Part shown: one piece after another, positions 11,251-20,644 of the stretch
How the letters are laid out: every line of letters begins with the position of its first letter
Position numbering within the stretch: the stretch's first letter is position 1
From: Runella defluvii
GTDB lineage: Bacteria; Bacteroidota; Bacteroidia; Cytophagales; Spirosomataceae
Reading direction: 5' to 3'
NCBI RefSeq assembly: GCF_014195535.1
Contig: NZ_JACIBY010000009.1
Location: 261,322-293,939 of the forward strand
DNA length: 32,618 nt
Position numbers and translations under genes: made by a program
The notes under the pieces: model-generated
Databases searched by the model: none
What the model was told of the DNA's origin: nothing
The model's input: the letters and a program-made list of their open reading frames with translations, nothing else

Positions 11251-11343
11251 GGGTGTGTGTGAAGTTATTGGATAATGCAAGATAAAATTTTGGCTTGGTT
11301 TATGTCGCTTTTTTGAGTAAAATTGTCAAAAAAAGAACACGCT

Positions 11344-11952
11344 ATGGTTGTCATTGCCACCAAACGACGCCCAAAAATTCGGAAAATACCCGCCCACTTG
11401 GTCTATGAAGAGCTAAACGGGCAAGCCTTGCCTTATCGCGGTTATTTGGATGTATTGTCAGGAAAGAAAAAATTGGAAGAAATCATGGGCAGCAGTTCAT
11501 TACAGGCCGTGTTGGTCTCTATTATCAATTGGTTTGTTAATAATAATATCAATCGAAAGAAATATTTAATTGCCTCTAATGAGTCTGGCTTGCACATAAG
11601 TTCAGGGAGTAATTTAGCCAACGATATTGCCATTTTTGAAAAAGATAAAATTACATTGACCGATAAATACTTCGATGTAGCCCCCAAAATAGTAATTGAA
11701 GTGGACATTAAAGTAGCTCTCGAAGAAACGGGGCTGACGAACGACTTTGATTATGTGTTGAACAAATCGCAGAAAATGCTTGATTTTGGGGTTGAAAAAG
11801 TCATTTGGATTACAACCCACACCAAGAAAATCTTTGTCATTACGCCCAATGCCCCTTGGTATCTGGTCAATTTTGAGGAAAACATTCCCTTGATGGAAGA
11901 TTGCACCTTGAATCTTGCCCAACTGCTTCGAGACGAAGAAATTGACTATTAA
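11344..11952 (+). CDS. Uma2-family (DUF820) putative endonuclease
   Basis: The 202-aa protein is counted from the ATG at 11344; a TTG start seven codons earlier is possible. The order of motifs matches the Uma2 group of PD-(D/E)XK nuclease folds: an N-terminal HLVYEELNGQALPYRG segment, an acidic residue in LANDIAIFE (the catalytic Asp of PDI-type motifs), then KIVIEVDIK (Glu-x-Asp in place of the more common E-x-x-S), and a C-terminal strand-rich segment with GVEKVIWITTHTKKIFV. The family is widespread in cyanobacteria and Cytophagales, usually as isolated genes, and its biological role is not established. It is a lone plus-strand gene that converges on the UnbV gene with three bases between stop codons. 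Confidence 0.78.
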   Translation: MVVIATKRRPKIRKIPAHLVYEELNGQALPYRGYLDVLSGKKKLEEIMGSSSLQAVLVSIINWFVNNNINRKKYLIASNESGLHISSGSNLANDIAIFEKDKITLTDKYFDVAPKIVIEVDIKVALEETGLTNDFDYVLNKSQKMLDFGVEKVIWITTHTKKIFVITPNAPWYLVNFEENIPLMEDCTLNLAQLLRDEEIDY

Positions 11953-11955
11953 ATT

Positions 11956-14900
11956 TTACTTTCTATCCAACATCAACGCTTCGCCGTCATTTACCCCAAC
12001 AATTATCCGTTTTATTTTGCCTGAATTAATCGTTTGTACACTTCTGATATTACTTCTAAGGCTCAATCCTGATTTGGATTGGGGAGCATAGTTAAAATTG
12101 TTTTTTCCATCACCCAAAAGCAACACACCGTGATTGGCAAGGTAACGCCCAAATTTGATGCGTGTCCATGTATTGCCACCCGCCAAGAGCAAATCTTTTT
12201 TACCATCATTGTCAAAATCATCCGCTATGATGCCCGTTACAGGCGCATATTGGGCTTCCATCGGTAGTGCATGGGCTTTAAATCCTTTGGCTCCTTGGTT
12301 TTCGAGATAAAGGGTTTGCATGATTTCTGCTTTCAACACTTTAGCATTTGCCAGCTCTTCTGGGCTAAAAACATCGGTAATCGTAGCCGTTGAATACGAT
12401 TTATAATCAGTGAATTTTTTCTTGATAAATGGAATGGGGTGCGATAAATCATCCCGAGAGGCCATCGGATACGATACCCCACCAATGTAATAACTCAGGA
12501 CAGGCACAATCGAACCGTTATCCATAAAATCTTTGTAATGAACAGTCATCGGTTCTTTCTCATTGACTTTAAATTGGGTGTTTAACCCACAATTCCCAAT
12601 GGTCAAATCCAAATCGCCATCGCCGTCCATATCCGTGGCATTGATTTTACTCCACCATCCAGTACTTGCAAAATGGATATATTCCTCCGATTTATCCGTC
12701 AATTTTCCTTTTGAGTTGATAAAAACTTTAATCGGCATCCACTCTCCTACTACAATCAAATCTTGCTGTTTGTCATTGTTTAAATCCATCCAAACGGCAT
12801 CAGTCACCATCCCGATCTGACTCAATGATGCACAGACTTTTTGGGTATTATCAGCAAAGTTTCCCCTTCCGTCATTAATCAAAATATACGAGTTTGGAGT
12901 AACAGGATAGTTTCGGGGGACGATTCGTCCGCCAACAAAAAGGTCTAAATCGCCATCAGAATCAATATCAGCCGCTTTTACACAGCCTTTGCTTGTTAAC
13001 AATTTTGGAAGGGCGCTTTCGCTTAGGGTATATCGTGGCGACGAACCGTTTCCTTTTCCATCATTCAGGTACAATCTATCTTGTAGCAAGGGGTCGTTTG
13101 CTTCAAACTCATACCCTCCCGCCGCTACATACAGGTCTTTATCGCCGTCGTTATCGGCATCAAAAAACGTCCCTGCGACATCTTCACTGCCCGCATTTTG
13201 TGCAAAAACTGACGTATTTGCTTTGCTAAATGTGTTGTTTTTATTTTGGATGAATAGTTGCGAAGCTTCGCCTTTGGCTCCTCCCATAAAAAAGTCATCC
13301 AAGCCATCGTTGTTGATGTCTGCCACTTCAATGGATGGCCCTTGTCGGCTGAAATAATTTGGCAAAAGCGATTGCACAGTAAAGTCGCCAAATCCGTTTT
13401 CTTTATGAATTACATTGGCCAAATTACTTTGGGTAAAAATCGGATTTGACTTTTGATTCTGATACACCCATTTGTTTTTGGCATCCGCTATTTTTACTTC
13501 TAACACTTGATTTGTTTTAACCGAAGTGAGCTTTTGATAGGAATCATTGGTCCAAATGACTATCAACGAATCAATCGTGGTATTTTCACCCACGCCAAAA
13601 TTTAAAACAGGGTCATTGGATGATTGGAAACCCCTTACTGGCGATTGTTCTTGGTACATTAGCTGTCCTTTGCAGTACAATTTTACCTTTGCACCAATGC
13701 CAAAACGATTCGTAGCACCCCCATCCAATTTGACGGACAAATAATTGTTTTTACTTACTAATTCTGCATTGTTTTTATAAATACTCGCCAATGCGTTGGT
13801 ATTGTTCACGATTAAATCAAGGTCGCCGTCGTTGTCCAAATCCGCATAAGCAGCACCCGCAGAAACGCCTTTTGTGGTAAATCCCCATTCGTTAGACATT
13901 TTTTGAAAAGTACCATCGCCCTTGTTTCGGAACGCATAATTTTGGGTTTCATTTTTAGGCATTTTTCGTAAATATTCAGGAATAGGATCCACATTGGCGG
14001 AGTCTTTTGCCATGGATTTGATAACTCTGTCCACCGAATACTTCAAAAAATCCATTTCAGTGTAATCTTTTACGTAGCCATTGGTAATGAAGAGGTCTTT
14101 GAATCCATCTTTATCAAAATCGCTGAATAAACCCGCCCAACTCCAGTCAGTATTTGATACGCCAGCCAACTGCCCCACTTCGCTGAAAGTACCATCGCCA
14201 TTGTTGCGTTGAAGCATATTTCGGCTAAATTGATAATAAAACCCTTGCCTAAACAGAAACTGAAACTTATCGAAATTCTCGGGGCCACTGTGCATTTTGA
14301 TGGTTTTATTGTCTTCAGGCATCATGTCGAGGGTCAGCAAATCAACATTGCCATCGTTGTCATAATCAGCAGCATCGGTTCCCATCGAATAGAGGGAAAT
14401 GTTATCCATTTTCTGCACAAGTTTTTCGGTAAAACGTGGGGATGCCCCTGTCACATTTCCATTGTTTTCAAAGAAATAATCGGGCTCATTGAAATCATTG
14501 GACACCGAAATATCAGGCCAACCGTCATTGTTAAAATCGGAGACCGTGACCCCCAAACCAAAAGTCAAGACATTTGAAAAGATGCCTTCTTGGTCTGAGA
14601 CATTCGTAAAGTGGTTATTGTCGTTGCGATAAAGTTTACTGGCATAATCTGGATTCCGTTCTTTTCTTAACTCAGGATTATCTTGTACACCTGCGGTATA
14701 TTTTTGTATCGAGTGGTTGATGATAAAACAGTCTAAATCACCGTCTTTGTCATAATCTAAAAACGAAGCCATGGTCGAATAACCATTGTCAGCTAAGCCG
14801 TATTCATCGGCTTTTTCGGTAAAACTTAAATCGCCATTATTGATAAAAAGAAGGTTTTTACGGCGATCTGGATTAATATCGGCACTTCGACAAATATAAA

Positions 14901-15273
14901 TATCTAATTTTCCATCATTGTTTACATCACTCATCGTTGCCCCAGTACACCAGCCCTGCATTTGGTCAACGCCTGCTTTTTTGGTAATATCTTCAAACTG
15001 AAAGTTCCCTTTATTCAAAAAGAGCCTATTTCTTACCATATTTCCCGTAAAAAGTATGTCTTGTAGCCCATCGTTGTTAATATCACCAACGGCTACCCCT
15101 CCGCCGTTGTAGAAATAAATGTAGTTGGCAACGTTTAAAGGGCCATCTTCAAACAGCGTATTTCTAAAATTGATACCTGTGTCAGAATCGGACAATTCAG
15201 TAAAAAGGGCATTATTGTCTTTACACGAATTCAAAAAAACCAGTGTAAAAAGGGCCAATAGAAGTTTTCGCAT
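11956..15273 (-). CDS. FG-GAP/VCBS repeat lipoprotein with ASPIC/UnbV domain
   Basis: The 1105-aa product has a lipoprotein signal ending at Cys17 (LVFLNSC), so it should be anchored to the outer membrane. Two blocks of FG-GAP repeats, each with calcium-binding loops of the form DxNxDGxxD (about a dozen, such as DINNDGLQD and DVNNDGKLD), flank an ASPIC/UnbV domain at about residues 505-590 (ATNRFGIGAKVKL to SLIVIWTNDSYQKL). The arrangement predicts two beta-propellers joined by the UnbV module. It is third after SusC and SusD in the same operon, with an 87-bp gap holding a hairpin. By position it is likely a surface accessory for binding whatever SusCD imports; this is inference. Confidence 0.9.
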   Translation of the reverse strand: MRKLLLALFTLVFLNSCKDNNALFTELSDSDTGINFRNTLFEDGPLNVANYIYFYNGGGVAVGDINNDGLQDILFTGNMVRNRLFLNKGNFQFEDITKKAGVDQMQGWCTGATMSDVNNDGKLDIYICRSADINPDRRKNLLFINNGDLSFTEKADEYGLADNGYSTMASFLDYDKDGDLDCFIINHSIQKYTAGVQDNPELRKERNPDYASKLYRNDNNHFTNVSDQEGIFSNVLTFGLGVTVSDFNNDGWPDISVSNDFNEPDYFFENNGNVTGASPRFTEKLVQKMDNISLYSMGTDAADYDNDGNVDLLTLDMMPEDNKTIKMHSGPENFDKFQFLFRQGFYYQFSRNMLQRNNGDGTFSEVGQLAGVSNTDWSWAGLFSDFDKDGFKDLFITNGYVKDYTEMDFLKYSVDRVIKSMAKDSANVDPIPEYLRKMPKNETQNYAFRNKGDGTFQKMSNEWGFTTKGVSAGAAYADLDNDGDLDLIVNNTNALASIYKNNAELVSKNNYLSVKLDGGATNRFGIGAKVKLYCKGQLMYQEQSPVRGFQSSNDPVLNFGVGENTTIDSLIVIWTNDSYQKLTSVKTNQVLEVKIADAKNKWVYQNQKSNPIFTQSNLANVIHKENGFGDFTVQSLLPNYFSRQGPSIEVADINNDGLDDFFMGGAKGEASQLFIQNKNNTFSKANTSVFAQNAGSEDVAGTFFDADNDGDKDLYVAAGGYEFEANDPLLQDRLYLNDGKGNGSSPRYTLSESALPKLLTSKGCVKAADIDSDGDLDLFVGGRIVPRNYPVTPNSYILINDGRGNFADNTQKVCASLSQIGMVTDAVWMDLNNDKQQDLIVVGEWMPIKVFINSKGKLTDKSEEYIHFASTGWWSKINATDMDGDGDLDLTIGNCGLNTQFKVNEKEPMTVHYKDFMDNGSIVPVLSYYIGGVSYPMASRDDLSHPIPFIKKKFTDYKSYSTATITDVFSPEELANAKVLKAEIMQTLYLENQGAKGFKAHALPMEAQYAPVTGIIADDFDNDGKKDLLLAGGNTWTRIKFGRYLANHGVLLLGDGKNNFNYAPQSKSGLSLRSNIRSVQTINSGKIKRIIVGVNDGEALMLDRK

Positions 15274-15296
15274 GGTTTAGGGTATGAGTGATAAAG

Positions 15297-15330
15297 AGAT
15301 TCCACCAAATAACACTATTCGGTGGAATCT
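15297..15330. repeat. Inverted repeat between the SusD and UnbV genes
   Basis: Perfect 10-bp arms (AGATTCCACC and GGTGGAATCT) enclose a 14-nt loop. On the minus-strand transcript it is not followed by a T run, so I read it as a processing or mRNA-stability hairpin, or a weak attenuator, rather than a full terminator. It could lower expression of the UnbV gene relative to SusCD. Confidence 0.6.
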
Positions 15331-15360
15331 ACAAAAAAGTATTCGTACAAAAAGACAGCG

Positions 15361-16953
15361 CTAGTTTTTATCCCACCAAAGAGGGGTCGTCACTTTATCG
15401 CCCCCAGAACCTAACAATGGAACTGCTGCATCAACCGCCGCTTTGTTGTTTTGTTTTTCTGACAACAAGAATGGTATTCTTCGTATCCATTGCTTTGTTG
15501 GGTCTGTAATATCAGGGTTTTCAGAATTTGCCACTGGATATAAAATGAAGTTACGAGCACGACGATAATCGGCCCAAGCCTCTGATCCATCAGGGAAGAT
15601 TGCCAACCATTTCTGAATCGCAATTTGTTCTCTTTGGGTGGCTATATCACTTGCCCATTTAATTGGAGCTTTTGACACCGCTGGCGATTTCAAGAAATCT
15701 TCTGGAGCAACTGGCACATCTGGGCTATTGATGTAGGCCGTGATGGCTGCGGCATCCGTAATTCCCCATTGTACCATTGATTGTCGAATGCCTTCTTCGT
15801 ACAAACTTTTGGCAGTACCGTTCATATTCCAACCCAACAAGGCACCTTCGGCACGTAAGAAAAACGCCTCTGCTACCGACATGATGTTGTGGGGAGTTTC
15901 CAAGTAATTGGCATTTCCACCAAAATCAGGGGAAGACCATCTAGGCCCTACTTTGGCATTGGCGGTTGGTAGGTTAACTGCCTCCGTCAATTGGGTAGAA
16001 GTAAGCCCATTGCGCAAACCATCGTATTTACCAGTCCCATTAGGATTGGCTTTTGTAGCATTGTTTGGCAACCAATAAACCGACATACGAGGGTCTTTAT
16101 AGCCTTTCATCACAGACTCCATCGAAGCACTCATACGGAACTCGTTCCAATCTGACATGATGGAAAGGCCGTTGTTGTCTGACCCTTTTGTACTTTTCTG
16201 AAGCAACGCATCATCGCCTGGACTTGACTGAAATACGCCTGCTGCCACCGCTGCTTCCGCTTCGGTTTTTGCGCGTGCAGGGTCCACTTTTGAAATACGC
16301 AAAGCTAAACGCAATCGTAACGTATTGGCAAATCTAAACCACTTACCAGCATCGCCACCATAAATCAAGTCAAAACTTCCGTACGGCTTTTCGTTTTGCT
16401 TATTTTTCAACACTTCAGAAGCGGCAGCTAATTTTTTGAAGAAATCATCATAGATTTTATCCTGTGCATCATACGCCACCGAATTACCCGATTTTCCAGC
16501 ATTGAAGTACGGAATTGGCCCCCAGTAATCCGTGACTCTGTGAAAACCAAGCACCCAAACCACGTCGGCAATCGCCGCTTCAGCAGAACCCGCAGGAGCA
16601 GCTGCCTTGATTGATTGCAACTGAGGCACCATGTCGGTATAAATCGGATTAAAAGCAGCCCCAACCCAGTCCATACGAATATTCAATCGGTCAGAGGGGA
16701 AATAGGTAGCCGTACAAGCAAAATATTGGGCATATTGATCAGCAAACAGGTTTTGTGCTATCTGATAATTCCAAATATTAGGAACCGCTGAAGCCTCGGC
16801 TTTGGCAAAAAGGAAGGGTAATTCGGCCGAACCTACGGTAGCAACTGAGTTTCTGTCTGTATTGATTTCGTCAAATTTGTCTGTACAAGAACTGAATAGG
16901 AGTACAAAAAAACTGAGAACAGACAAGGATTTTAAAAAGCTATCTATTTTCAT
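15361..16953 (-). CDS. SusD/RagB-like nutrient-binding lipoprotein (SusD-like_2 type)
   Basis: This 530-aa lipoprotein has a signal peptide ending at Cys23 (LLFSSC). It then carries the typical opening TDKFDEINTDRNSV and the TPR-rich SusD fold, with GFHRVTDYWGPIPYF at about residues 135-149 and RFANTLRLRLALRIS near 205. The style matches the SusD-like_2 subgroup. SusD proteins are the lid of the SusC barrel and capture the ligand on the cell surface. It follows SusC by 31 bases. The sequence does not reveal the ligand. No glycoside hydrolase lies nearby, so a peptide or small-molecule cargo is as possible as a glycan. Confidence 0.94.
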   Translation of the reverse strand: MKIDSFLKSLSVLSFFVLLFSSCTDKFDEINTDRNSVATVGSAELPFLFAKAEASAVPNIWNYQIAQNLFADQYAQYFACTATYFPSDRLNIRMDWVGAAFNPIYTDMVPQLQSIKAAAPAGSAEAAIADVVWVLGFHRVTDYWGPIPYFNAGKSGNSVAYDAQDKIYDDFFKKLAAASEVLKNKQNEKPYGSFDLIYGGDAGKWFRFANTLRLRLALRISKVDPARAKTEAEAAVAAGVFQSSPGDDALLQKSTKGSDNNGLSIMSDWNEFRMSASMESVMKGYKDPRMSVYWLPNNATKANPNGTGKYDGLRNGLTSTQLTEAVNLPTANAKVGPRWSSPDFGGNANYLETPHNIMSVAEAFFLRAEGALLGWNMNGTAKSLYEEGIRQSMVQWGITDAAAITAYINSPDVPVAPEDFLKSPAVSKAPIKWASDIATQREQIAIQKWLAIFPDGSEAWADYRRARNFILYPVANSENPDITDPTKQWIRRIPFLLSEKQNNKAAVDAAVPLLGSGGDKVTTPLWWDKN

Positions 16954-16984
16954 TTTGTAAATTTTTAATTGAAAAAATTAAACC

Positions 16985-19900
16985 TTAGAACGTTACTTGC
17001 AAATTCACTCCCAATGTACGAGTTGCAGGCATTGTACCATATTCAACCCCTTGGAAGTTGCCATTACCCAAACTCATATCAGGGTCAAACCACATTTTAC
17101 GTTTTTCTAAACCAGGGATGTCCAATATTGAACTACCTCTGTATAACCACAATAAGTTACGGGCAACGAGCATCAATTTGGCTGCTTTCACCGCTTTAAT
17201 GTTTTTTACAGGAAGATTGTATCCGATTGAAAGTTCGCGTACTCTGAAATTAGTTGCATCATACGCAAAAAACTCCCCTGCACCGTATCTTTTACCAGAA
17301 GCAATTTGCCAGAAATCCTGAGCTTTGATGGCTTTTGAGTTGGCTTCTCCTTTATCATTTACGCCACCCAAATTCCAGCCGCCTTCGCGATATGCCTCCG
17401 TTCCTTCTGTAATACCACTAAAAGCTAGGTTCATTTCAGTTCCTGAAACGACAATACCACCCACGCGGCCATCCACCAATAAACGTAGAGAAACACCTTT
17501 GTAGTCAAACGAGTTGGTTAGACCGAGCGTAGCTTTTGGGTTGAAATTACCGATATAGCTCTGCTCTTGTGTTAAACTAGGCTTGCCATTGGCATCAACT
17601 AGGTATTGTCCAGAGGCATTTTTGTTCCATTTGAAAGCCAACAAATCACCATAAGCTTTGCCTTCTTCAACAACTGGCGTTGCCGAGCGACCGAATCCAC
17701 CACCAAGATAGAATATTTTTACTTGGTCACTCAATGCCACTACTTTGTTGCGGTTCATCGCGGCATTGAAAGTAATATCCCATTTCAAAGGCGAATCTTG
17801 CGGCAAAGGCGTGCCTGTTAGTACTAATTCAATACCCGAGTTTTGGATATTTCCAGCGTTGATGTATTGTCTGCTGAATCCAGTGGCAACTGGTAAGCTC
17901 ACGCTCAACAATTGGTTGAATGAATTACTCTTATAATAGGTAGCGGTTACCCCCAATCTATTTTGTAAGAATTTAGCCTCAAGTCCAAATTCTAAATTCC
18001 TAACGATTTCAGGCTTTAAGTCAGGGAAAGGAAGGGTTGAACTGATTTGTAAAAATCCATTTCCAGCACCTTGACCATAGTTATAAACCGATTTCAATAG
18101 ACCAAATCGGCCACCATTACCTACTTCGGCATAGTTTAAGCTTGCTTTCAAGAAAGAGATACTTTCTGGTAATTTAATTAAATCCGAAAGGATGGTAGAA
18201 AGCCCCGCAGAAGGATAAAGGAAGGAGTGAGGACTTGGAAGCCGTGAATCCCAGTCGTTACGCAAACTTAAATCCAAAAATACGGATTCTTTCAAAGACA
18301 AGTTGGCTTGTCCAAATACCGACTGTGTTTGAACTTGGGTAAAGTTTGATGAAATGGATGGGTTTTGGGCAAAATTCAAGCTGAATTTATTGGTTACATT
18401 CAAACCTCCCGCTGCTTGAGAATTAGCGTCGTATTGGCTATCTTGGAAAATGCCACCTACACGATAATTGATTTTTAAATTATCAGTGATATTGTTATTA
18501 CCATCAAGCATCAAGTCAAACCATTTTTCAGTTACGTTGATGGTGTTTCTTGAATAATCACCACCAGACTTCGAATACAAGATTGTTCCTTGATAAATCG
18601 ACGTTTCGCCGTTGTCAGTAGTTTTATCAAGGTTCGCTTTTCCTGAAAGAGTCAACCAATCAGTCAGTTTGTATTTAGCCGTTAAAAATCCAATCACCCT
18701 ATCTCTCGCTTCGTTATTGATGTAATTATTTATCATCCAATAGGGGTTTTGATAAATCGAACTTAACGTAGATGGAAAAGTAGTAGGTTCTGGGATACCG
18801 ACATTGTTCAGTTTCTCATATTGCATCAAATCGGCAGTCGTCATGTTTCTCGCCACGTTATAAACGTTCGCGACGGGGGCGTTTTCTTCCCCTGACCGTG
18901 GGCGGCTATTTATCCGTTGATTCACATACGTGATTTTGGCATCCGTCGAAAAACGCTTCGAGATTTGATTCGTAATACGAAGGTTTATCGTATTTCGGAA
19001 TAAATCATTTTTGTTGATAATCCCCCCAATGCGGTTATTGGTATAAGATACATACGTTTGCATTTTATCGGTACCGCCCGTTACACTAATCGCATTATTT
19101 AAGCTCGAACCCGTTCTGAAAAAATCCCGAACATTATTAGGCTGTGCAGAATAAGTCCCAGGCTGTCCCAAATAGTTGGTGATAGACTGTCCCGTCATTT
19201 TAGCGCCCCAGCTTTCGCCCGATGTCGTGCTCAATGTACCACCGTTGCCTTGTCCGTAGGTATTTTGAAAGCGAGGCAATGCCCAAACATTTTCAGTACT
19301 AAACCCTGAATTGATACTTACCGCCACTTTATCTGCTTTTCCTTTCTTGGTTGTAATCACCAAAACGCCATTACCTGCTTGGCTTCCGTACAACGCTGCT
19401 GCGGAGGCTCCTCTCAGTACCGTCACAGACTCAATATCGTCAGGGTTGATACTCGAAGCACCGTCAGAACCTTGCACAAAACCGAAGTCGCTTCCAGCGG
19501 TACCGTTTGTACCATTGCTCAATGGCACACCATCTACTACAATCAGCGCATTGTTTGACCCCTGAATGGAGCGGTTACCCCTCAAGACAATTCGAGCACC
19601 CGAACCTGGCCCACCCGAACCTTGCGTGATAACGGCATTGGCAATTTTACCCGATAGTGAATTTATCACGTTGTTCGGATCTCTTGCCTCAACCAATTCA
19701 GTCGGCTTTACCGTTTGGGTTGCATACACCAGTGTTTTCTTTTCGCGAGAAATACCAAGTGCCGTCACGACTACTTCGTTTAGGGTACTTGCATTTTCAG
19801 TAAGCGAAAAGTCCATCTTCGAAACATTAGCTCCCACTAGTTTTTCTAGGGCATTAAAGCCAATAATCGATACGGCCAACGTCACATCGCCATTAGGCAC

Positions 19901-20092
19901 GCTTAAACTATAGACACCATTAGCGTCCGTGACCGTTCCTTTGTTTGTGCCCTTAACAATCACCGAAGCGCCAGGTTGGGCTTCATTTGCCGAGGAAGTC
20001 ACCTTCCCTGTTATGACACGCGTTTGTGCTCGTAGGCCATTTACCATGAAAAGTAAAATGGCTATGAACCATACAAGTTTATTTTTTTGCAT
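16985..20092 (-). CDS. SusC/RagA-family TonB-dependent outer-membrane transporter
   Basis: The start is set at the ATG at 20092, because MQKNKLVWFIAILLFMVNG is a clear signal peptide; an upstream in-frame extension of 26 codons would overlap the preceding ORF and lacks sense. The mature part of the 1035-aa protein has a carboxypeptidase-regulatory-like domain (about 25-105), the TonB-box-like STLNEVVVTALGI, the SusC plug signature GSGARIVLRGNRSIQG and ALIVVDGVPL, then LRGASAAALYGSQAGNGV, and an approximately 800-aa 22-strand barrel ending in an aromatic residue (QVTF). It imports a large substrate across the outer membrane, powered by TonB-ExbBD, together with the SusD protein downstream. Confidence 0.96.
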   Translation of the reverse strand: MQKNKLVWFIAILLFMVNGLRAQTRVITGKVTSSANEAQPGASVIVKGTNKGTVTDANGVYSLSVPNGDVTLAVSIIGFNALEKLVGANVSKMDFSLTENASTLNEVVVTALGISREKKTLVYATQTVKPTELVEARDPNNVINSLSGKIANAVITQGSGGPGSGARIVLRGNRSIQGSNNALIVVDGVPLSNGTNGTAGSDFGFVQGSDGASSINPDDIESVTVLRGASAAALYGSQAGNGVLVITTKKGKADKVAVSINSGFSTENVWALPRFQNTYGQGNGGTLSTTSGESWGAKMTGQSITNYLGQPGTYSAQPNNVRDFFRTGSSLNNAISVTGGTDKMQTYVSYTNNRIGGIINKNDLFRNTINLRITNQISKRFSTDAKITYVNQRINSRPRSGEENAPVANVYNVARNMTTADLMQYEKLNNVGIPEPTTFPSTLSSIYQNPYWMINNYINNEARDRVIGFLTAKYKLTDWLTLSGKANLDKTTDNGETSIYQGTILYSKSGGDYSRNTINVTEKWFDLMLDGNNNITDNLKINYRVGGIFQDSQYDANSQAAGGLNVTNKFSLNFAQNPSISSNFTQVQTQSVFGQANLSLKESVFLDLSLRNDWDSRLPSPHSFLYPSAGLSTILSDLIKLPESISFLKASLNYAEVGNGGRFGLLKSVYNYGQGAGNGFLQISSTLPFPDLKPEIVRNLEFGLEAKFLQNRLGVTATYYKSNSFNQLLSVSLPVATGFSRQYINAGNIQNSGIELVLTGTPLPQDSPLKWDITFNAAMNRNKVVALSDQVKIFYLGGGFGRSATPVVEEGKAYGDLLAFKWNKNASGQYLVDANGKPSLTQEQSYIGNFNPKATLGLTNSFDYKGVSLRLLVDGRVGGIVVSGTEMNLAFSGITEGTEAYREGGWNLGGVNDKGEANSKAIKAQDFWQIASGKRYGAGEFFAYDATNFRVRELSIGYNLPVKNIKAVKAAKLMLVARNLLWLYRGSSILDIPGLEKRKMWFDPDMSLGNGNFQGVEYGTMPATRTLGVNLQVTF

Positions 20093-20103
20093 AGTAGTTT
20101 TGA

Positions 20104-20394
20104 TTAATGGATGAAGCCCTTCAGTTGAGAGGTGGAAGAATTGAACGCTACTTCTTTTGTTTCGTAGCACACCGAAGAAAACACAAAAGTCCCAGACACT
20201 GGAACCGAACGTTTAAAGGCACCATCACCGTCGGAGTTCGTTCCTCGGTTGGTGCCTTTGAGTAGAATGTTCACACAGGGCAGTCGTTGCCCGTTTTTAA
20301 CCTTGACGGCTCCCGACAGTGCCCTGTCTTGCGCCATCAAGTTCCCAGTCGCAATAAGTATTACAACTAAGTTGGCAAATAAAATTTTACGCAT
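20104..20394 (-). CDS. Stand-alone carboxypeptidase-regulatory-like domain ORF, possibly a SusC 5' relic
   Basis: The 96-aa ORF has a signal peptide (about 1-21, ending NLMAQ) followed by one carboxypeptidase-D-regulatory-like domain of the type found at the N-terminus of SusC proteins. It stops right where the plug would begin, 11 bases before the SusC start. Against the usual family pattern two glycines appear as cysteines: LPCVNILLKG for LPGVN, and SSVCYE for SSVGYE. It aligns in layout with the same domain of the SusC next door, yet is clearly diverged from it. It may be the leftover 5' end of an older SusC gene, or a functional periplasmic domain. Its start defines the 5' end of the operon. 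Confidence 0.6.
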   Translation of the reverse strand: MRKILFANLVVILIATGNLMAQDRALSGAVKVKNGQRLPCVNILLKGTNRGTNSDGDGAFKRSVPVSGTFVFSSVCYETKEVAFNSSTSQLKGFIH

Positions 20395-20460
20395 AAATAG
20401 ATTTGGATTAGTTTAGATTACCAAACGCAAGTTATGCGCAATTTTTAAATTATTGTTATT

Positions 20461-20501
20461 TAAATGACAACATTTGTTAAATTTTTTTAATATGTCATTT
20501 A
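20461..20501. repeat. Inverted repeat upstream of the Sus operon
   Basis: Perfect 9-bp arms, TAAATGACA (20461-20469) and TGTCATTTA (20493-20501), are separated by a 23-bp AT-rich spacer. It lies 67-107 bp upstream of the first ORF of the Sus operon, a position suited to an operator. No regulator can be assigned. Confidence 0.45.
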
Positions 20502-20572
20502 TACACTTAAAAATTGGACAAATTAACGATATACCAATATTTAATCTCGCAATAATGCAAAACCCATTTAGG

Positions 20573-20644
20573 CTATTTCCAAGTATTTGTAAGTAATCTT
20601 AACCAATTCTTATGAAATATATTCTCAATATCGCGGTCTTTGAA
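20573..20644 (-). pseudogene. Relic 3' end of an M19 membrane-dipeptidase gene
   Basis: Read on the minus strand, this stretch encodes FKDRDIENIFHKNWLRLL, then six more residues and a TAG stop. It matches the C-terminus of the intact dipeptidase at 27492-28574 (DIENIFHKNWLRLL at residues 341-354). At DNA level 20595-20634 is identical over 40 bp to 27517-27556. Beyond that both copies still encode similar residues (TNTWK against EKTWRK) with different codons. Upstream of the Phe codon the reading frame shows no dipeptidase similarity. So the body of this second gene is gone and only its last 23 codons and stop remain. Confidence 0.75.

Noticed and set aside
12061..12100. A further TTGGGGA match near 12079
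   Set aside because: It lies inside the UnbV gene, lacks the CTACC half at the right distance and has no -7 box at 39 bp.
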